A DNA stretch of 64,000 nt, taken from positions 310,001 through 374,000 of the forward strand of contig VBIQ01000004.1 of NCBI GenBank assembly GCA_005880985.1. Reading direction: 5' to 3'. A program made the position numbers and the translations under genes. Below are positions 49,322 through 57,997 of the stretch, piece by piece (the first letter of the stretch is position 1; each line of letters opens with the position of its first letter). The DNA comes from Chloroflexota bacterium. Its GTDB lineage: Bacteria; Chloroflexota; Dormibacteria; Aeolococcales; Aeolococcaceae. The notes beneath the pieces are model-generated. The model had not been told where the DNA came from, ran no database searches, and saw nothing but the letters and a program-made list of their open reading frames with translations.

Positions 49322-49516
49322 CTAGTTCTCGAGGAGGATGGCGCCCTCGGGACAGCTCATCACCGCCTGCTCGACCCGGTCGCGCCGCTCCTCGGTCACC
49401 TCCTCCATTCCCTCGCGGACGTGCGCGTGCTCGCCGTCGAAGACGAACACCTCGGGGCAGACCTCGGTGCACACCTCGTTGCCCTGGCATCGTGCCGGGT
49501 CGACCCGTACCTGCAT
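49322..49516 (-). CDS. P450-type [3Fe-4S] ferredoxin
   Basis: 64 residues, the usual length for actinobacterial P450 ferredoxins. CQGNEVCTEVCPEVFVFDGE gives Cys10, Cys16 and Cys20, and SCPEGAI gives Cys55. The position that is Cys in [4Fe-4S] proteins (residue 13) is Asn. Cys20 is an extra Cys where relatives have Ala before Pro. A [3Fe-4S] cluster, or a [4Fe-4S] cluster with an unusual ligand, is expected. Start chosen by GGAGGG upstream. Likely donor to the P450 at 46458. Confidence 0.88.
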   Translation of the reverse strand: MQVRVDPARCQGNEVCTEVCPEVFVFDGEHAHVREGMEEVTEERRDRVEQAVMSCPEGAILLEN

Positions 49517-49664
49517 CGGTTTCCCTCCACACCGCTGAGTGCCCGGCGGTCCCGGGCGTCCGCGAGGCGCCGGCCGCACCGCCGGCCGGCCGTCATCACT
49601 AGCATACGGAGGGCGACGCGCTCGCGTCGATCGGCCGCTGCCGGACACGGTTCAGGGAGAACGG

Positions 49665-50474
49665 TTGGCCGAGATCATTGACGCCTGGGTGCACTTCATC
49701 CCACCCAGGCCCGCCGACCAGGTGACGCCCGAGGCTCTGAGCGTCTTCGACAGTTATGGCCGCGCCGAGATGCTCACCCGCGGCACGCGCGGGGAGGACG
49801 TCATCGCCGGCATGGATCGAGCCGGCATCAGCATCGCCATCTGTGCCGGCGACAACGGTGCGGTGGTCGACGCGGTGCAGCGCTTCGGCGGACGCCTGCG
49901 TGGCCAGTATCACGCCAGCCCCATGAACATCATGGCGGCGGTGCGGGAGATCCGGCGCCACGCCCACGAGTACGGCTTCATCGGCGTCCGCATCGAGCCG
50001 TTCCTCTACGACCGTCCCCCGACTCATCCCTCCTACTACCCGCTGTACGCCGCCTGCGTCGAGGAGGGTCTGGCACTGCAGACCCAGGTGGGACACACCG
50101 GCCCGCTCTATCCGTCGGAGACGGGACGGCCGCTGTACATCGACCGCATTGCGCTCGACTTCCCCGAGCTTCGCATCGTCTGCGGCCACATCGGTTGGCC
50201 CTGGACCGAGGAGATGATCGCGGTGGCTTGGAAGCACCGCAACGTCTACATTGACACCAGCGCTCACGTGCCGAGGTACTACCCGGAGCGCTTCGTGCAC
50301 TTCCTCAAGACGTTCGGCAAGGACAAGGTGCTCTTCGCGAGCGACTTCCCGCTGATGCCGTTCGAACGTCCTCTTTCCGAGCTCGACTCTCTGCGCCTGC
50401 CCAGTGACGTGCGCGAGCGCTTCCTCTCGGGCAATGCGCGTCGTGCCTTCGAGCTCGATCGAGGTGTGACGTGA
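49665..50474 (+). CDS. Amidohydrolase-2 (ACMSD-like) family protein
   Basis: 269 residues from TTG with AGGGAGA 4 nt upstream. The TIM-barrel metal site is partly changed: the N-terminal D-x-H-x-H motif reads IDAWVHFIPP, with Trp in place of the first His. Other family blocks remain: QTQVGHTG, IVCGHIGWPW and VLFASDFPLM (final Asp). Relatives are non-oxidative decarboxylases or hydrolases of cyclic diketones and aromatic acids. It is coupled by GTGA to the ETF fusion, which is unusual company. An in-frame extension upstream to 49539 is unlikely to be translated. Confidence 0.8.
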   Translation: MAEIIDAWVHFIPPRPADQVTPEALSVFDSYGRAEMLTRGTRGEDVIAGMDRAGISIAICAGDNGAVVDAVQRFGGRLRGQYHASPMNIMAAVREIRRHAHEYGFIGVRIEPFLYDRPPTHPSYYPLYAACVEEGLALQTQVGHTGPLYPSETGRPLYIDRIALDFPELRIVCGHIGWPWTEEMIAVAWKHRNVYIDTSAHVPRYYPERFVHFLKTFGKDKVLFASDFPLMPFERPLSELDSLRLPSDVRERFLSGNARRAFELDRGVT

Positions 50475-52243
50475 GGGTCGCGGTGTTGATCAAGCAGGTC
50501 CCGCGCTTCGAGGAGATGTCGCTCGGAGCCGATGGACGCCTGCGCCGCGAGGGGCTGGAGCTGGAGATGAACCCCTACTGCCGCCGCGCGGTCGCCAAGG
50601 GCGTCGAGCTGGCCAGGGCGGCGCAGGGTCGGTGCACCGTTTTCACCCTGGGTCCGCCGGCGGCGGAGGAGGTGCTGCGCGAGGCGGTCGCCTGGGGAGC
50701 CGACGACGCCGTGCTGATCACCGACCCCGCCTTCGCCGGCAGCGACACGCTGGCGACGTCGCGAGCGCTCGCCCAGGCGTTGCGGCGGGAGGGACCCTTC
50801 GACCTGATCCTCGCCGGCCGCAACTCGGTCGACGCCGACACCGGACAGGTCGCCGCCGAGATCGCCGAGCTGCTCGATCTTCCGATGCTCGCCGGGGTGC
50901 GGATCCTCGACCTCCACCACGGCGCGGTGCACGCTCATTGCGAGCAGGACGATGGCTGGCTCGACGCCGAGGTGCGCCTGCCGGCGGTGATCACCACCGC
51001 GGAGCGGCTCTGTCCGCCGTGCAAGGTTGGCCCCGAGGGGCGCGCCGCGGTGCGCCCCGAGCACATCCGGCCGATGGGCCCGGTCGACCTCGGTGAGGGG
51101 CCGTGGGGCCAGGCGGGCAGTCCCACCACAGTTGGACGCGTGCGCGTCCTCGAGGTACAGCGGCGCTGTCAGGTGCTGGGCGGCGACATCGCCGCCCAGG
51201 TGCGGCAGGCGGTCGACGTCCTCCGTCGGGCCGGCGCTCTCGACGGCACCGCTGCGACCGAGCTCGCCGGCTCGGTTCCCGACAGTGGCGCCGTGACCGG
51301 CACCGCGATCGCGGTTCTCACCGAGCCGGGACGTCCGCGCATCGCTCGCGAGCTCCTCGGCGCCGCCGCCCGTCTCGCCGCCGATGCGGCGGCGCGCGTG
51401 GTCGGCTTCTCCCTCGAGGACGTCGACCCCGTCGAGGCCGGCGGCTGGGGTGCCGACGAGGTCGTGGCGCTGCAGGGATCGGCCGTCGAGGAGGACGTCG
51501 CCGCCGCCGCGGCGCAGTGGTGCTCCGAGCACGCCCCCTGGGCGGTGCTGGCCGCCAGCACGATGTGGGGTCGCGAGGTCGCGGGACGCCTGGCGGCGCG
51601 GATCGGGGCCGGGCTCACCGGCGACGCGGTCGAGCTGGAGGTCGCCGATGGCCGCCTGGTCTGCTGGAAGCCTGCCTTCGGCGGTCAGCTGGTCGCCGCC
51701 ATCACCGCGAGCTCACCGGTGCAGATGGCGACGGTGCGTCCCGGGGTGCTGCCGCTGCTGCAACCGCGCCGCGCCGAGGCCGCGGTCGAGACGAGGACGG
51801 TCGCACCCCGCGGCCGCCTCCATGTGGTCGAGCGCGGACGCGACGACGAGCTCGACGTGCTGGCGACGGCCCGCACCGTCGTCGCCGTCGGCACCGGGGT
51901 GTTGCCCGAGGAGTACGCGTTGCTGCAGCCGCTCCGGGACGCCCTGGGAGCCGAGCTGGCGGCGACGCGCAAGGTGGCCGACCGCGGCTGGCTGCCGCAC
52001 TCCCGGCAGGTCGGCATCACCGGGCGCGCCATCGCACCGTGCCTCTATGTCGCGGTCGGGGTGGCCGGCAAGTTCAACCACATCATCGGGTTCCGTGCCG
52101 CGCACTTTGCCCTGGCGATCAACAGCGATCCCCTCGCTCCCATCTTCGAGGCGGTCGACCTGGGTATCGTGGGCGACTGGCACGAGGTGGTGCCGCTGCT
52201 GGTGCGGGAGCTGACGCCGGCGGAGTCGGCGGCGAGGTCCTGA
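50471..52243 (+). CDS. Electron transfer flavoprotein, beta and alpha subunits fused in one chain
   Basis: 590 residues. Residues 1 to about 255 are ETF beta: MRVAVLIKQVPRFEEMSLGA, EMNPYCRRAVAKGVEL, and AGRNSVDADTGQVAAEIAEL. After a linker comes ETF alpha: AASTMWGREVAGRLAARIGA, then WKPAFGGQLVAA, and the FAD domain with RKVADRGWLPHSRQVGITGR, YVAVGVAGKFNHIIGF and INSDPLAPIFEAVDLGIVGD. It would accept electrons from the many acyl-CoA dehydrogenases here and pass them to ETF:quinone oxidoreductase. GTG start. No stop or frameshift separates the halves. Single-chain ETFs are known, to my knowledge, mainly from some archaea. Confidence 0.92.
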   Translation: MRVAVLIKQVPRFEEMSLGADGRLRREGLELEMNPYCRRAVAKGVELARAAQGRCTVFTLGPPAAEEVLREAVAWGADDAVLITDPAFAGSDTLATSRALAQALRREGPFDLILAGRNSVDADTGQVAAEIAELLDLPMLAGVRILDLHHGAVHAHCEQDDGWLDAEVRLPAVITTAERLCPPCKVGPEGRAAVRPEHIRPMGPVDLGEGPWGQAGSPTTVGRVRVLEVQRRCQVLGGDIAAQVRQAVDVLRRAGALDGTAATELAGSVPDSGAVTGTAIAVLTEPGRPRIARELLGAAARLAADAAARVVGFSLEDVDPVEAGGWGADEVVALQGSAVEEDVAAAAAQWCSEHAPWAVLAASTMWGREVAGRLAARIGAGLTGDAVELEVADGRLVCWKPAFGGQLVAAITASSPVQMATVRPGVLPLLQPRRAEAAVETRTVAPRGRLHVVERGRDDELDVLATARTVVAVGTGVLPEEYALLQPLRDALGAELAATRKVADRGWLPHSRQVGITGRAIAPCLYVAVGVAGKFNHIIGFRAAHFALAINSDPLAPIFEAVDLGIVGDWHEVVPLLVRELTPAESAARS

Positions 52244-52267
52244 GATGACAGTTGGAGGATTGCGGGC

Positions 52268-53008
52268 ATGGTGAGCAGCGAATCGCTGCGGCCGCTGGCC
52301 CCGCCGCTGCCGGAGCTCTCCCCCAGGGCCGAGCTGGCGCTGCTGGCGCGGATGCTGCACCACGAGGGCTACGACGACCATCTCGCCGGCCACATCACCT
52401 ATCGCCAGCCCGACGGCACCCTGCTGGTCAATCCCTTCGGGCTCCCTTGGGACGAGGTGCACGCCAGCGACGTCATGCGCATAGATCGCAGCGGCACCGT
52501 GCTCGACGGAGCATGGACGGTGACGCCGGCCATCGAGCTCCACCTGGCGCTGCACCGCGCTCGCGGCGATGTGGTGGTCGCGGTGCACAACCATCCGCGC
52601 TGGGCCACCATCTGGGCGGACATGCAGCGGGTGCCGCCCGTGTACGACCAGACGTCGGCGCTGGTGGGCGGCGAGGTCGCGCTCTTCGACGAGTGGCGCG
52701 GCGCCGTCAGCGACGTCACCCAGGCGGAGGCGGCGGTCGAGGCGTTGGGCCGTGCCCCCATGGCGCTGCTCGCCAACCACGGCGTTCTGGTGGTCGGCGA
52801 CAGTATCCGGCAGGCCCACCTGCGCAGCATCACCCTGGAGTGGCGCAGCCGGCAGGCGTGGCACGTCGAGGCGGCGGGAGGCGGCGTGCCCATCGAAGCG
52901 GCGACCGCCGACGCCTTCGGCGAGCGCGTCGACACCAAGGGGTTCACCGGGCTGCTGGAAGCGATGATGCGCCGCGAGCTCCGCCGCGATCCGAGCGTGC
53001 TCGACTGA
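52268..53008 (+). CDS. Class II aldolase/adducin-family protein
   Basis: 246 residues. Zinc-site His residues appear in VVAVHNHPRWATIWAD and in LLANHGVLVVG, with the N-terminal HEGYDDHLAGHITYRQPDG typical of the family (usually DHxSxR). It may cleave a hydroxy-acid by retro-aldol reaction or act as a decarboxylase. GGAGG lies 12 nt before the ATG. The gene follows the ETF fusion by 24 nt and shares one base with the start of an amidohydrolase (TGATG), so the three enzymes are co-transcribed. Confidence 0.87.
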   Translation: MVSSESLRPLAPPLPELSPRAELALLARMLHHEGYDDHLAGHITYRQPDGTLLVNPFGLPWDEVHASDVMRIDRSGTVLDGAWTVTPAIELHLALHRARGDVVVAVHNHPRWATIWADMQRVPPVYDQTSALVGGEVALFDEWRGAVSDVTQAEAAVEALGRAPMALLANHGVLVVGDSIRQAHLRSITLEWRSRQAWHVEAAGGGVPIEAATADAFGERVDTKGFTGLLEAMMRRELRRDPSVLD

Positions 53009-54153
53009 TGGCCACCGAGGTTGCCGTCGAGCACGTCCCGGTCGTCGACGCCGACGCGCACATCCAGGACGTCCACATCGACGAGGGGCCCGAGGCGTGG
53101 CGCCAGCTCGAACAGCTGCATCCCGGCTGGCTCGGCTCCGGCATCTCCGGAGGAAAGCGGGTCACCCGCGTCGACGGCAAGCTCTATCCGCGGCAGGAGG
53201 GCCGCGGCCGCGGCGTCCCCATCGACTCGGCCAACTCTGCCAAGGCGGTGGCCGGCGCCCGCGACCTCGAGGTGCGCCTGCGCCACCTCGACAGCGAGGG
53301 CATCGACATCCAGGTCCTCTACGGCGGTCTCGCCATCGCTATCACCAGCTTCGACGATGTCGGGTTCGCCGGCGACTTCGCCCGGGCCTACAACGACTGG
53401 TTGATCGGCGACGTCTGCGGCCGCCATTCCCACCGGCTTCGCGCCGCCGCGGTGGTCCCCTTGCAGGATGTCCCCCGCGCCGTCGACGAGCTGCGACGGG
53501 CGGCCCGCCTCGGTGCGGTGGCGGTGATGGTGCCGCCGGTGCTCGGTGAGCGCAATCTCGACGATCCTCTGCTGCTGCCGTTCTTCGAGGCGGCGGCCGA
53601 GGCCGGGATCGCCGTCGCGGTGCACAGCGCACCGGGGATGAACCTTCCCCTGCCGGCGGCGGAGCGCTTCGACAACTACGCCCAGGTGCACTGCCTGAGC
53701 TTTCCCGCCGACCAGATGGTGGCCTTCGTCGCCCTGGCGATGGGTGGCGTCTTCGACCGCGTTCCGGCGCTGCGGGCGGTTTTCCTGGAGGCCGGTGCGG
53801 GATGGGTTCCCTACCTGGTGCACCGCGTCCACGAGCACTACGAGAAGCGGCGCGAGCTGCTGCCGCAGATGCGCAGCGAACCGCGTGACTACCTGGCCCG
53901 TGGCCAGGCCTTCTTCTCCTTCGAGTGCGAGGAGCCGCTGCTGGAGACCTACGTGCAGCACCTCGGCCACGAGAGCCTGGTGTTCGCCTCCGACTACCCA
54001 CACTGGGACAGCGACTTCCCGGGCACGGTGACAGCGGTGCGCGCGAGCGGAGCGGCCCTCGGCGACCGGGTGCTCGCCGACATCCTCGGCGGCAACGCGG
54101 TGCGGCTCTACGGCCTGCGGGAGGTCAGCCGGCGGGCAGCGCCAGCGTCTTGA
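53008..54153 (+). CDS. Amidohydrolase-2 (ACMSD-like) family protein
   Basis: 381 residues. PVVDADAHIQDVHIDEGPEA is the N-terminal metal motif, in the D-A-H form common in the larger family members. AVHSAPGMNLPL, FLEAGAGWVPYLVHRVHEHY and VFASDYPHWDSDFPGT supply the remaining His and Asp residues. DILGGNAVRLYGL ends the barrel. These enzymes usually decarboxylate or hydrolyse ring or enol acids. Its 3' end overlaps the convergent aldehyde dehydrogenase by 29 nt. It resembles the 57998-59266 product in layout. Confidence 0.88.
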   Translation: MATEVAVEHVPVVDADAHIQDVHIDEGPEAWRQLEQLHPGWLGSGISGGKRVTRVDGKLYPRQEGRGRGVPIDSANSAKAVAGARDLEVRLRHLDSEGIDIQVLYGGLAIAITSFDDVGFAGDFARAYNDWLIGDVCGRHSHRLRAAAVVPLQDVPRAVDELRRAARLGAVAVMVPPVLGERNLDDPLLLPFFEAAAEAGIAVAVHSAPGMNLPLPAAERFDNYAQVHCLSFPADQMVAFVALAMGGVFDRVPALRAVFLEAGAGWVPYLVHRVHEHYEKRRELLPQMRSEPRDYLARGQAFFSFECEEPLLETYVQHLGHESLVFASDYPHWDSDFPGTVTAVRASGAALGDRVLADILGGNAVRLYGLREVSRRAAPAS

Positions 54154-55606
54154 CCTCGAGGTACTCCTCGAAGCCGAGCACCCCGTTCTCGCGACCGACG
54201 CCGCTCTGCTTGTAGCCTCCAAACGGCGCGTCGACGCCGAGCCACATGCCGCCGTTGACCGCCACCGTCCCGGTCCGCAGGCGGCGCGCCACCGCCAGCG
54301 CCCGCTCCTGGGAGGCGCTGGTCACGGCGCCGGACAGGCCGTACATCGAGTCGTTGGCGACGCGCACGGCATCGTCGTCGTCCTCGAAGGGGATCACCGC
54401 CAGCACCGGTCCGAAGATCTCCTCCCGGGCGATGGTGGAGTGCGGGTCGACGTCGACGAAGAGGGTCGGCTCGACGAAGTAGCCGCGGCTCAGATGGGTC
54501 GGCCGGCCTCCGCCACACGCCAGGGTGGCTCCTTCGGCCCTGCCCTTGTCGATGTAACCGAGCACCCGCTGCCGCTGCCGCTCGCTGATCTGCGGCCCCT
54601 GGAGGATGCCGGGGTCGGTGGGGTCGCCGTAGGGGACGTGGGCGAAGCCCTCGCCGAGGATCTCAACGCCCTCCGCGTAGCGCGAGCGGGGGAGGAGCAG
54701 CCGCGTGGTCATCGCGCATCCCTGGCCGCCGTGGGTGCAGACGCTCAGCGGCGCCGCGCTCAGCGTTGCGGCGAGGTCGGCGTCGTCGAGGACGATGTTG
54801 GCCGACTTGCCGCCGAGCTCGAGGAACACCTTCTTGACCGTCTGCGCCGCCCGCGCCATGACGCGGCGACCGGTCACCGTCGACCCGGTGAAGCTGATCA
54901 TGTCGACCCGCGGGTCGCCGGTCAGCACCTCGCCGACCTGGTGGTCGGAGGAGGTGACGATGTTGACGACTCCGGCAGGAATGTCGGTGGTCTCGGCGAT
55001 GATCCGGCCGATCAGGGTTGCCGACCAGGGCGTGTCGGGAGCCGGTTTGAGCACCACCGTGTTGCCCGATGCCAGTGCGGGGGCGAGCTTGGCCAGGTTG
55101 AGGTAGAGAGGGTAGTTCCAGGGGGTGATGGCGCCCACCACCCCCAACGGCTCGCGCCGCAGGACCCGCCGGTGCCGGCTTCCCAGGAAGGTCGACTCGC
55201 CCAGCTCGGACTCGTAGGCGTACGCGCCCGCCAGCTGCGCCCACCACCCCAGATCGTCGATGGGTTTGTCGATCTGGATGATGTAGGTCAGCGCCACCGG
55301 TGAACCCGACTCGGCGACCAGGGCCGCGCGCAGCTCCTCGCGGGCCGCCGCCAGGCCGGCGTGCAGCTGCTCCAGGCAGTGGCGGCGGAGGGCGTGGTCG
55401 GTCGACCAGGTGGTCTGGTCGAATGCGCGCCTGGCCGCCGCGATGGCCCGCTCCATGTCGGGTGCGGCGGCGTCGGTGACCTCGCCGATGACGTCCTCGG
55501 TGGCAGGGTTGACGTTGGCGAAGCTGCGGCCGGACTCGGCCTCGACCAGGCGGCCGTCGATCAGCATCCGCGGCTCGCCCACCGCCGCCACCGCCGTCTC
55601 GGTCAC
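54125..55606 (-). CDS. NAD(P)-dependent aldehyde dehydrogenase
   Basis: 493 residues from GTG. TPWNYPLYLNLAKLAPALAS, FTGSTVTGRRVMARAAQ, LELGGKSANIVLDDAD with the general-base Glu, and THGGQGCAMTTRLLLPR with the catalytic Cys are all present, and EEIFGPVLAVIPFEDDDDAV closes the domain. A second, distinct ALDH relative to 15250-16719. Third gene of a leftward operon with a PaaK-like ligase and an SDR (34 nt from the SDR), suggesting alcohol or aldehyde to acid to CoA ester processing. Confidence 0.93.
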   Translation of the reverse strand: MTETAVAAVGEPRMLIDGRLVEAESGRSFANVNPATEDVIGEVTDAAAPDMERAIAAARRAFDQTTWSTDHALRRHCLEQLHAGLAAAREELRAALVAESGSPVALTYIIQIDKPIDDLGWWAQLAGAYAYESELGESTFLGSRHRRVLRREPLGVVGAITPWNYPLYLNLAKLAPALASGNTVVLKPAPDTPWSATLIGRIIAETTDIPAGVVNIVTSSDHQVGEVLTGDPRVDMISFTGSTVTGRRVMARAAQTVKKVFLELGGKSANIVLDDADLAATLSAAPLSVCTHGGQGCAMTTRLLLPRSRYAEGVEILGEGFAHVPYGDPTDPGILQGPQISERQRQRVLGYIDKGRAEGATLACGGGRPTHLSRGYFVEPTLFVDVDPHSTIAREEIFGPVLAVIPFEDDDDAVRVANDSMYGLSGAVTSASQERALAVARRLRTGTVAVNGGMWLGVDAPFGGYKQSGVGRENGVLGFEEYLEVKTLALPAG

Positions 55607-55640
55607 CGCATCACCTCAGTCGCCCGACCTGCGACGCCCG

Positions 55641-56549
55641 TCACGCGTTGGGCCGCGACCCCGCCTCGGCCGCCTCGCGCATCTTGGCGAGGTATTCGAG
55701 GATGGGCAGCTTCTCCTGGCCAATCTCGCTGTCGATGCGGGAGGCGATCTCCTCGGGCGTCCAGCGACCGTCGGTCTGCATGGCGCGAACCTCGGTGGGC
55801 ACGCTCCACACCGCCACCTTGCCACCCACCGCGGTATACACCTGCCCGGTGATGTGGCGGGCGCGGTCGGAGAGGAGGAACACCACCAGCGGCGCGACGT
55901 CCTCGGCCTCGCCGATCTCCTGCAGTTGCATGGGCACGTTGGCGGCCATCCGGGTACGGGCGATGGGGGCGATGCAGTTGGCGGTCACCCCGTACTTGTA
56001 CATGCCGGCCGCGGCGCTGCGCACCAGCGAGACGATGCCTCCCTTGGCGGCGGCGTAGTTGGCCTGGGAGACGCTGCCGGACGCGTAAGCGCCGGAGGTG
56101 AAGCCGATCAGGGTGCCCGACTTCTGCTGTCGCATCAGCGCGCTGGCGGCGCGGAAGACGGTGAACGTCCCCTTGAGATGGGTGGCGACCACCCCCTCCC
56201 ATTCCTCCTCGGTCATGTTGAAGAGCATCCGCTCCCGCAGGATCCCGGCGACGCAGACGACGCCGTCGATCTTCCCGAAGCGATCGACGGCTGTCTGGAC
56301 GATGCGCTGACCGCCCTCCATGGTTGTCACCGTGTCGGCGACGCCGACGGCGGAACCCCCGGCGTCGAGGATCTCGCGCACCACCGCGTCGGCGACCTTG
56401 CTGCTGGGTTCGGTCCCGTCGATGTTGACGCCGTAGTCGTTGACCACGACCGACGCGCCCTCGGCGGCGGCCGCCAGGGCCACCGCCCGCCCGACGCCGC
56501 GACCCGCTCCGCTGACGGCGATCACCTTGCCGGCGAGAAATCCGCTCAC
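55641..56549 (-). CDS. Short-chain dehydrogenase, peroxisomal MFE-2-like hydroxyacyl-CoA type
   Basis: 302 residues. SGAGRGVGRAVALAAAAEGA is the cofactor motif, then VVVNDYGVNIDGTEPSSKVA, a segment typical of the long SDRs related to the dehydrogenase domain of MFE-2 (17-beta-HSD type 4). YAAAKGGIVSLVRS has the Tyr/Lys pair and FTSGAYASG the Ser. A 60-residue C-terminal extension follows the fold. Such enzymes oxidise (R)-3-hydroxyacyl-CoAs or hydroxysteroids. It lies 13 nt after the ligase gene in the same operon. Confidence 0.87.
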   Translation of the reverse strand: MSGFLAGKVIAVSGAGRGVGRAVALAAAAEGASVVVNDYGVNIDGTEPSSKVADAVVREILDAGGSAVGVADTVTTMEGGQRIVQTAVDRFGKIDGVVCVAGILRERMLFNMTEEEWEGVVATHLKGTFTVFRAASALMRQQKSGTLIGFTSGAYASGSVSQANYAAAKGGIVSLVRSAAAGMYKYGVTANCIAPIARTRMAANVPMQLQEIGEAEDVAPLVVFLLSDRARHITGQVYTAVGGKVAVWSVPTEVRAMQTDGRWTPEEIASRIDSEIGQEKLPILEYLAKMREAAEAGSRPNA

Positions 56550-56562
56550 GATCCAACCTCAC

Positions 56563-57843
56563 TCACGAGTCGACAACCCGGATGGCCTTGTAGCCGAAGC
56601 GGGGAAGGCTTCCCCGCTCCATCACCACCACCTCGGCGTGCACGCCGAGGCGCTCCCGCAACAGTTGGGCGACGCGATCATCCGTGCCATTGGCGCCGGT
56701 TCCATCACCCCGCTCGACGCGCACCGCCAGCGGTGCATCCTCGCGCTGCGGCCGCACCACCACGTACTCGAGCGAGGGGGTGCAGATCTCCGGCAGGGCG
56801 CGAAGCACGTCCTCGAGATCGAAGAGTTGCAGCCGCTTGCCCTGCGTCCGGATGAGGTCCTGGTAGCGTCCACCCCACCAGCCGCGTGCCGTCGTCTCGC
56901 CGCACTCGCACGGGGTGCGCTCGACGCGGCAGGCCTCCTCGAGGTCGTAGCGGATCAGACAGTTGTCCCGCCCGAAGGTGGTGACCACCAGGTCGCCCCA
57001 TTCCCCGTCGGGCACCTGACGGCCGGTGCTGCGATCGACCGCCTGTACGGACGCATAGTCCTCGGCGATGTGGCCACCGCGTTGCTGCTCACATGCGCCG
57101 GCAAGAAAGGCGAAGCATTCGGCGCCGGCGGTGGCCATCGCGGGCGGACCCGAGGGGAGGTTCGGGATGCGCAGCGCCGCGTCCTCGTTGGCAATACCGA
57201 GCTTCGCCGCCACCTCGAAGAAGCGGGCGAGGGCGAAGCCCATGAAGGGCACGTCGGGCTTGATCCGCATCCACATGCGCAGCGCCTGCTCGGCGAGCTC
57301 ATCGGTGTCCGGCGGCGGCACCCAGAGATTGAGCGCGCCGAAGTACTCGTAGGCGCCGGAGAGCATGAGCCCACCACCGTACAGGTAACCGGGGTGGGCG
57401 TGGGTGCAGACCATGCCCGGGCGTATGCCCATGCGCCACCAGCTGCGCGCGGCGCACTCGTACTCGACCCGCAGGTCGTGGCGCGTCCAGAGCATCACCG
57501 TAGGGGTGCCGGTGGTCCCGGTCGAGGTGCCCAGGCGGACGCACTGGTGCAGGTCGGTGAAGCGGTAGTCGCCGACCGGCGGAGCCTCCCGCTCGGAGTC
57601 ACGCAGGTCCTGCTTGACCGTCAGCGGCAGGCGGTCGAGGTCGTCGACGCTGGCGATGTCGCCCGGGCCGGCCCCCGCCTCCTCCAGCCGGCGGCGGAAG
57701 AAGGGGACGGGAGCGGAGAAGGCGCGCTGGATGACGTCCCGCAGGCGCTCATCCTGCAGCGCGCGCCGCTGGTCCGGTGGCATGGTCTGTGCCTCCGGGT
57801 CCCAGAAGCGCTGCGCGGGGTCACGCGGCGCGGGATCGAGCAT
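56563..57843 (-). CDS. Phenylacetate-CoA ligase (PaaK)-like AMP ligase
   Basis: 426 residues, matching PaaK-type ligases rather than the longer ANL enzymes. LGTSTGTTGTPTVMLWTRHD is the P-loop region. GRDNCLIRYDLEEACRVE and CECGETTARGWWGGRYQDLI follow, the CxC pair resembling the zinc-binding part of PaaK relatives. RLQLFDLEDVLRALPEI and the C-terminal PRFGYKAIRVVD (Lys) complete it. It forms an aryl- or acyl-CoA from the acid. First gene of the leftward operon; 154 bases separate it from the divergent amidohydrolase. Confidence 0.85.
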   Translation of the reverse strand: MLDPAPRDPAQRFWDPEAQTMPPDQRRALQDERLRDVIQRAFSAPVPFFRRRLEEAGAGPGDIASVDDLDRLPLTVKQDLRDSEREAPPVGDYRFTDLHQCVRLGTSTGTTGTPTVMLWTRHDLRVEYECAARSWWRMGIRPGMVCTHAHPGYLYGGGLMLSGAYEYFGALNLWVPPPDTDELAEQALRMWMRIKPDVPFMGFALARFFEVAAKLGIANEDAALRIPNLPSGPPAMATAGAECFAFLAGACEQQRGGHIAEDYASVQAVDRSTGRQVPDGEWGDLVVTTFGRDNCLIRYDLEEACRVERTPCECGETTARGWWGGRYQDLIRTQGKRLQLFDLEDVLRALPEICTPSLEYVVVRPQREDAPLAVRVERGDGTGANGTDDRVAQLLRERLGVHAEVVVMERGSLPRFGYKAIRVVDS

Positions 57844-57928
57844 GCTGATGACGGCCCTCCGCGGCTGTATCCTCCGGCAGTCGGGTGGCGACCGTCAACA
57901 GCGCCCCATGCCGCTGTCACCACTGTGT

Positions 57929-57957
57929 TTGACACATCCACAATGCAAGGCCAGACT
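57929..57957 (+). promoter_or_regulatory. Candidate sigma-70 promoter (TTGACA-17-CAGACT)
   Basis: TTGACA at 57929-57934, 17-bp spacer, CAGACT at 57952-57957, 40 nt before the ATG at 57998. This is the best -35/-10 pair in the window. Confidence 0.5.
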
Positions 57958-57997
57958 ACCCATGCCGGTTGGACTCTCGCCTGCCAGAGGATCGTCG

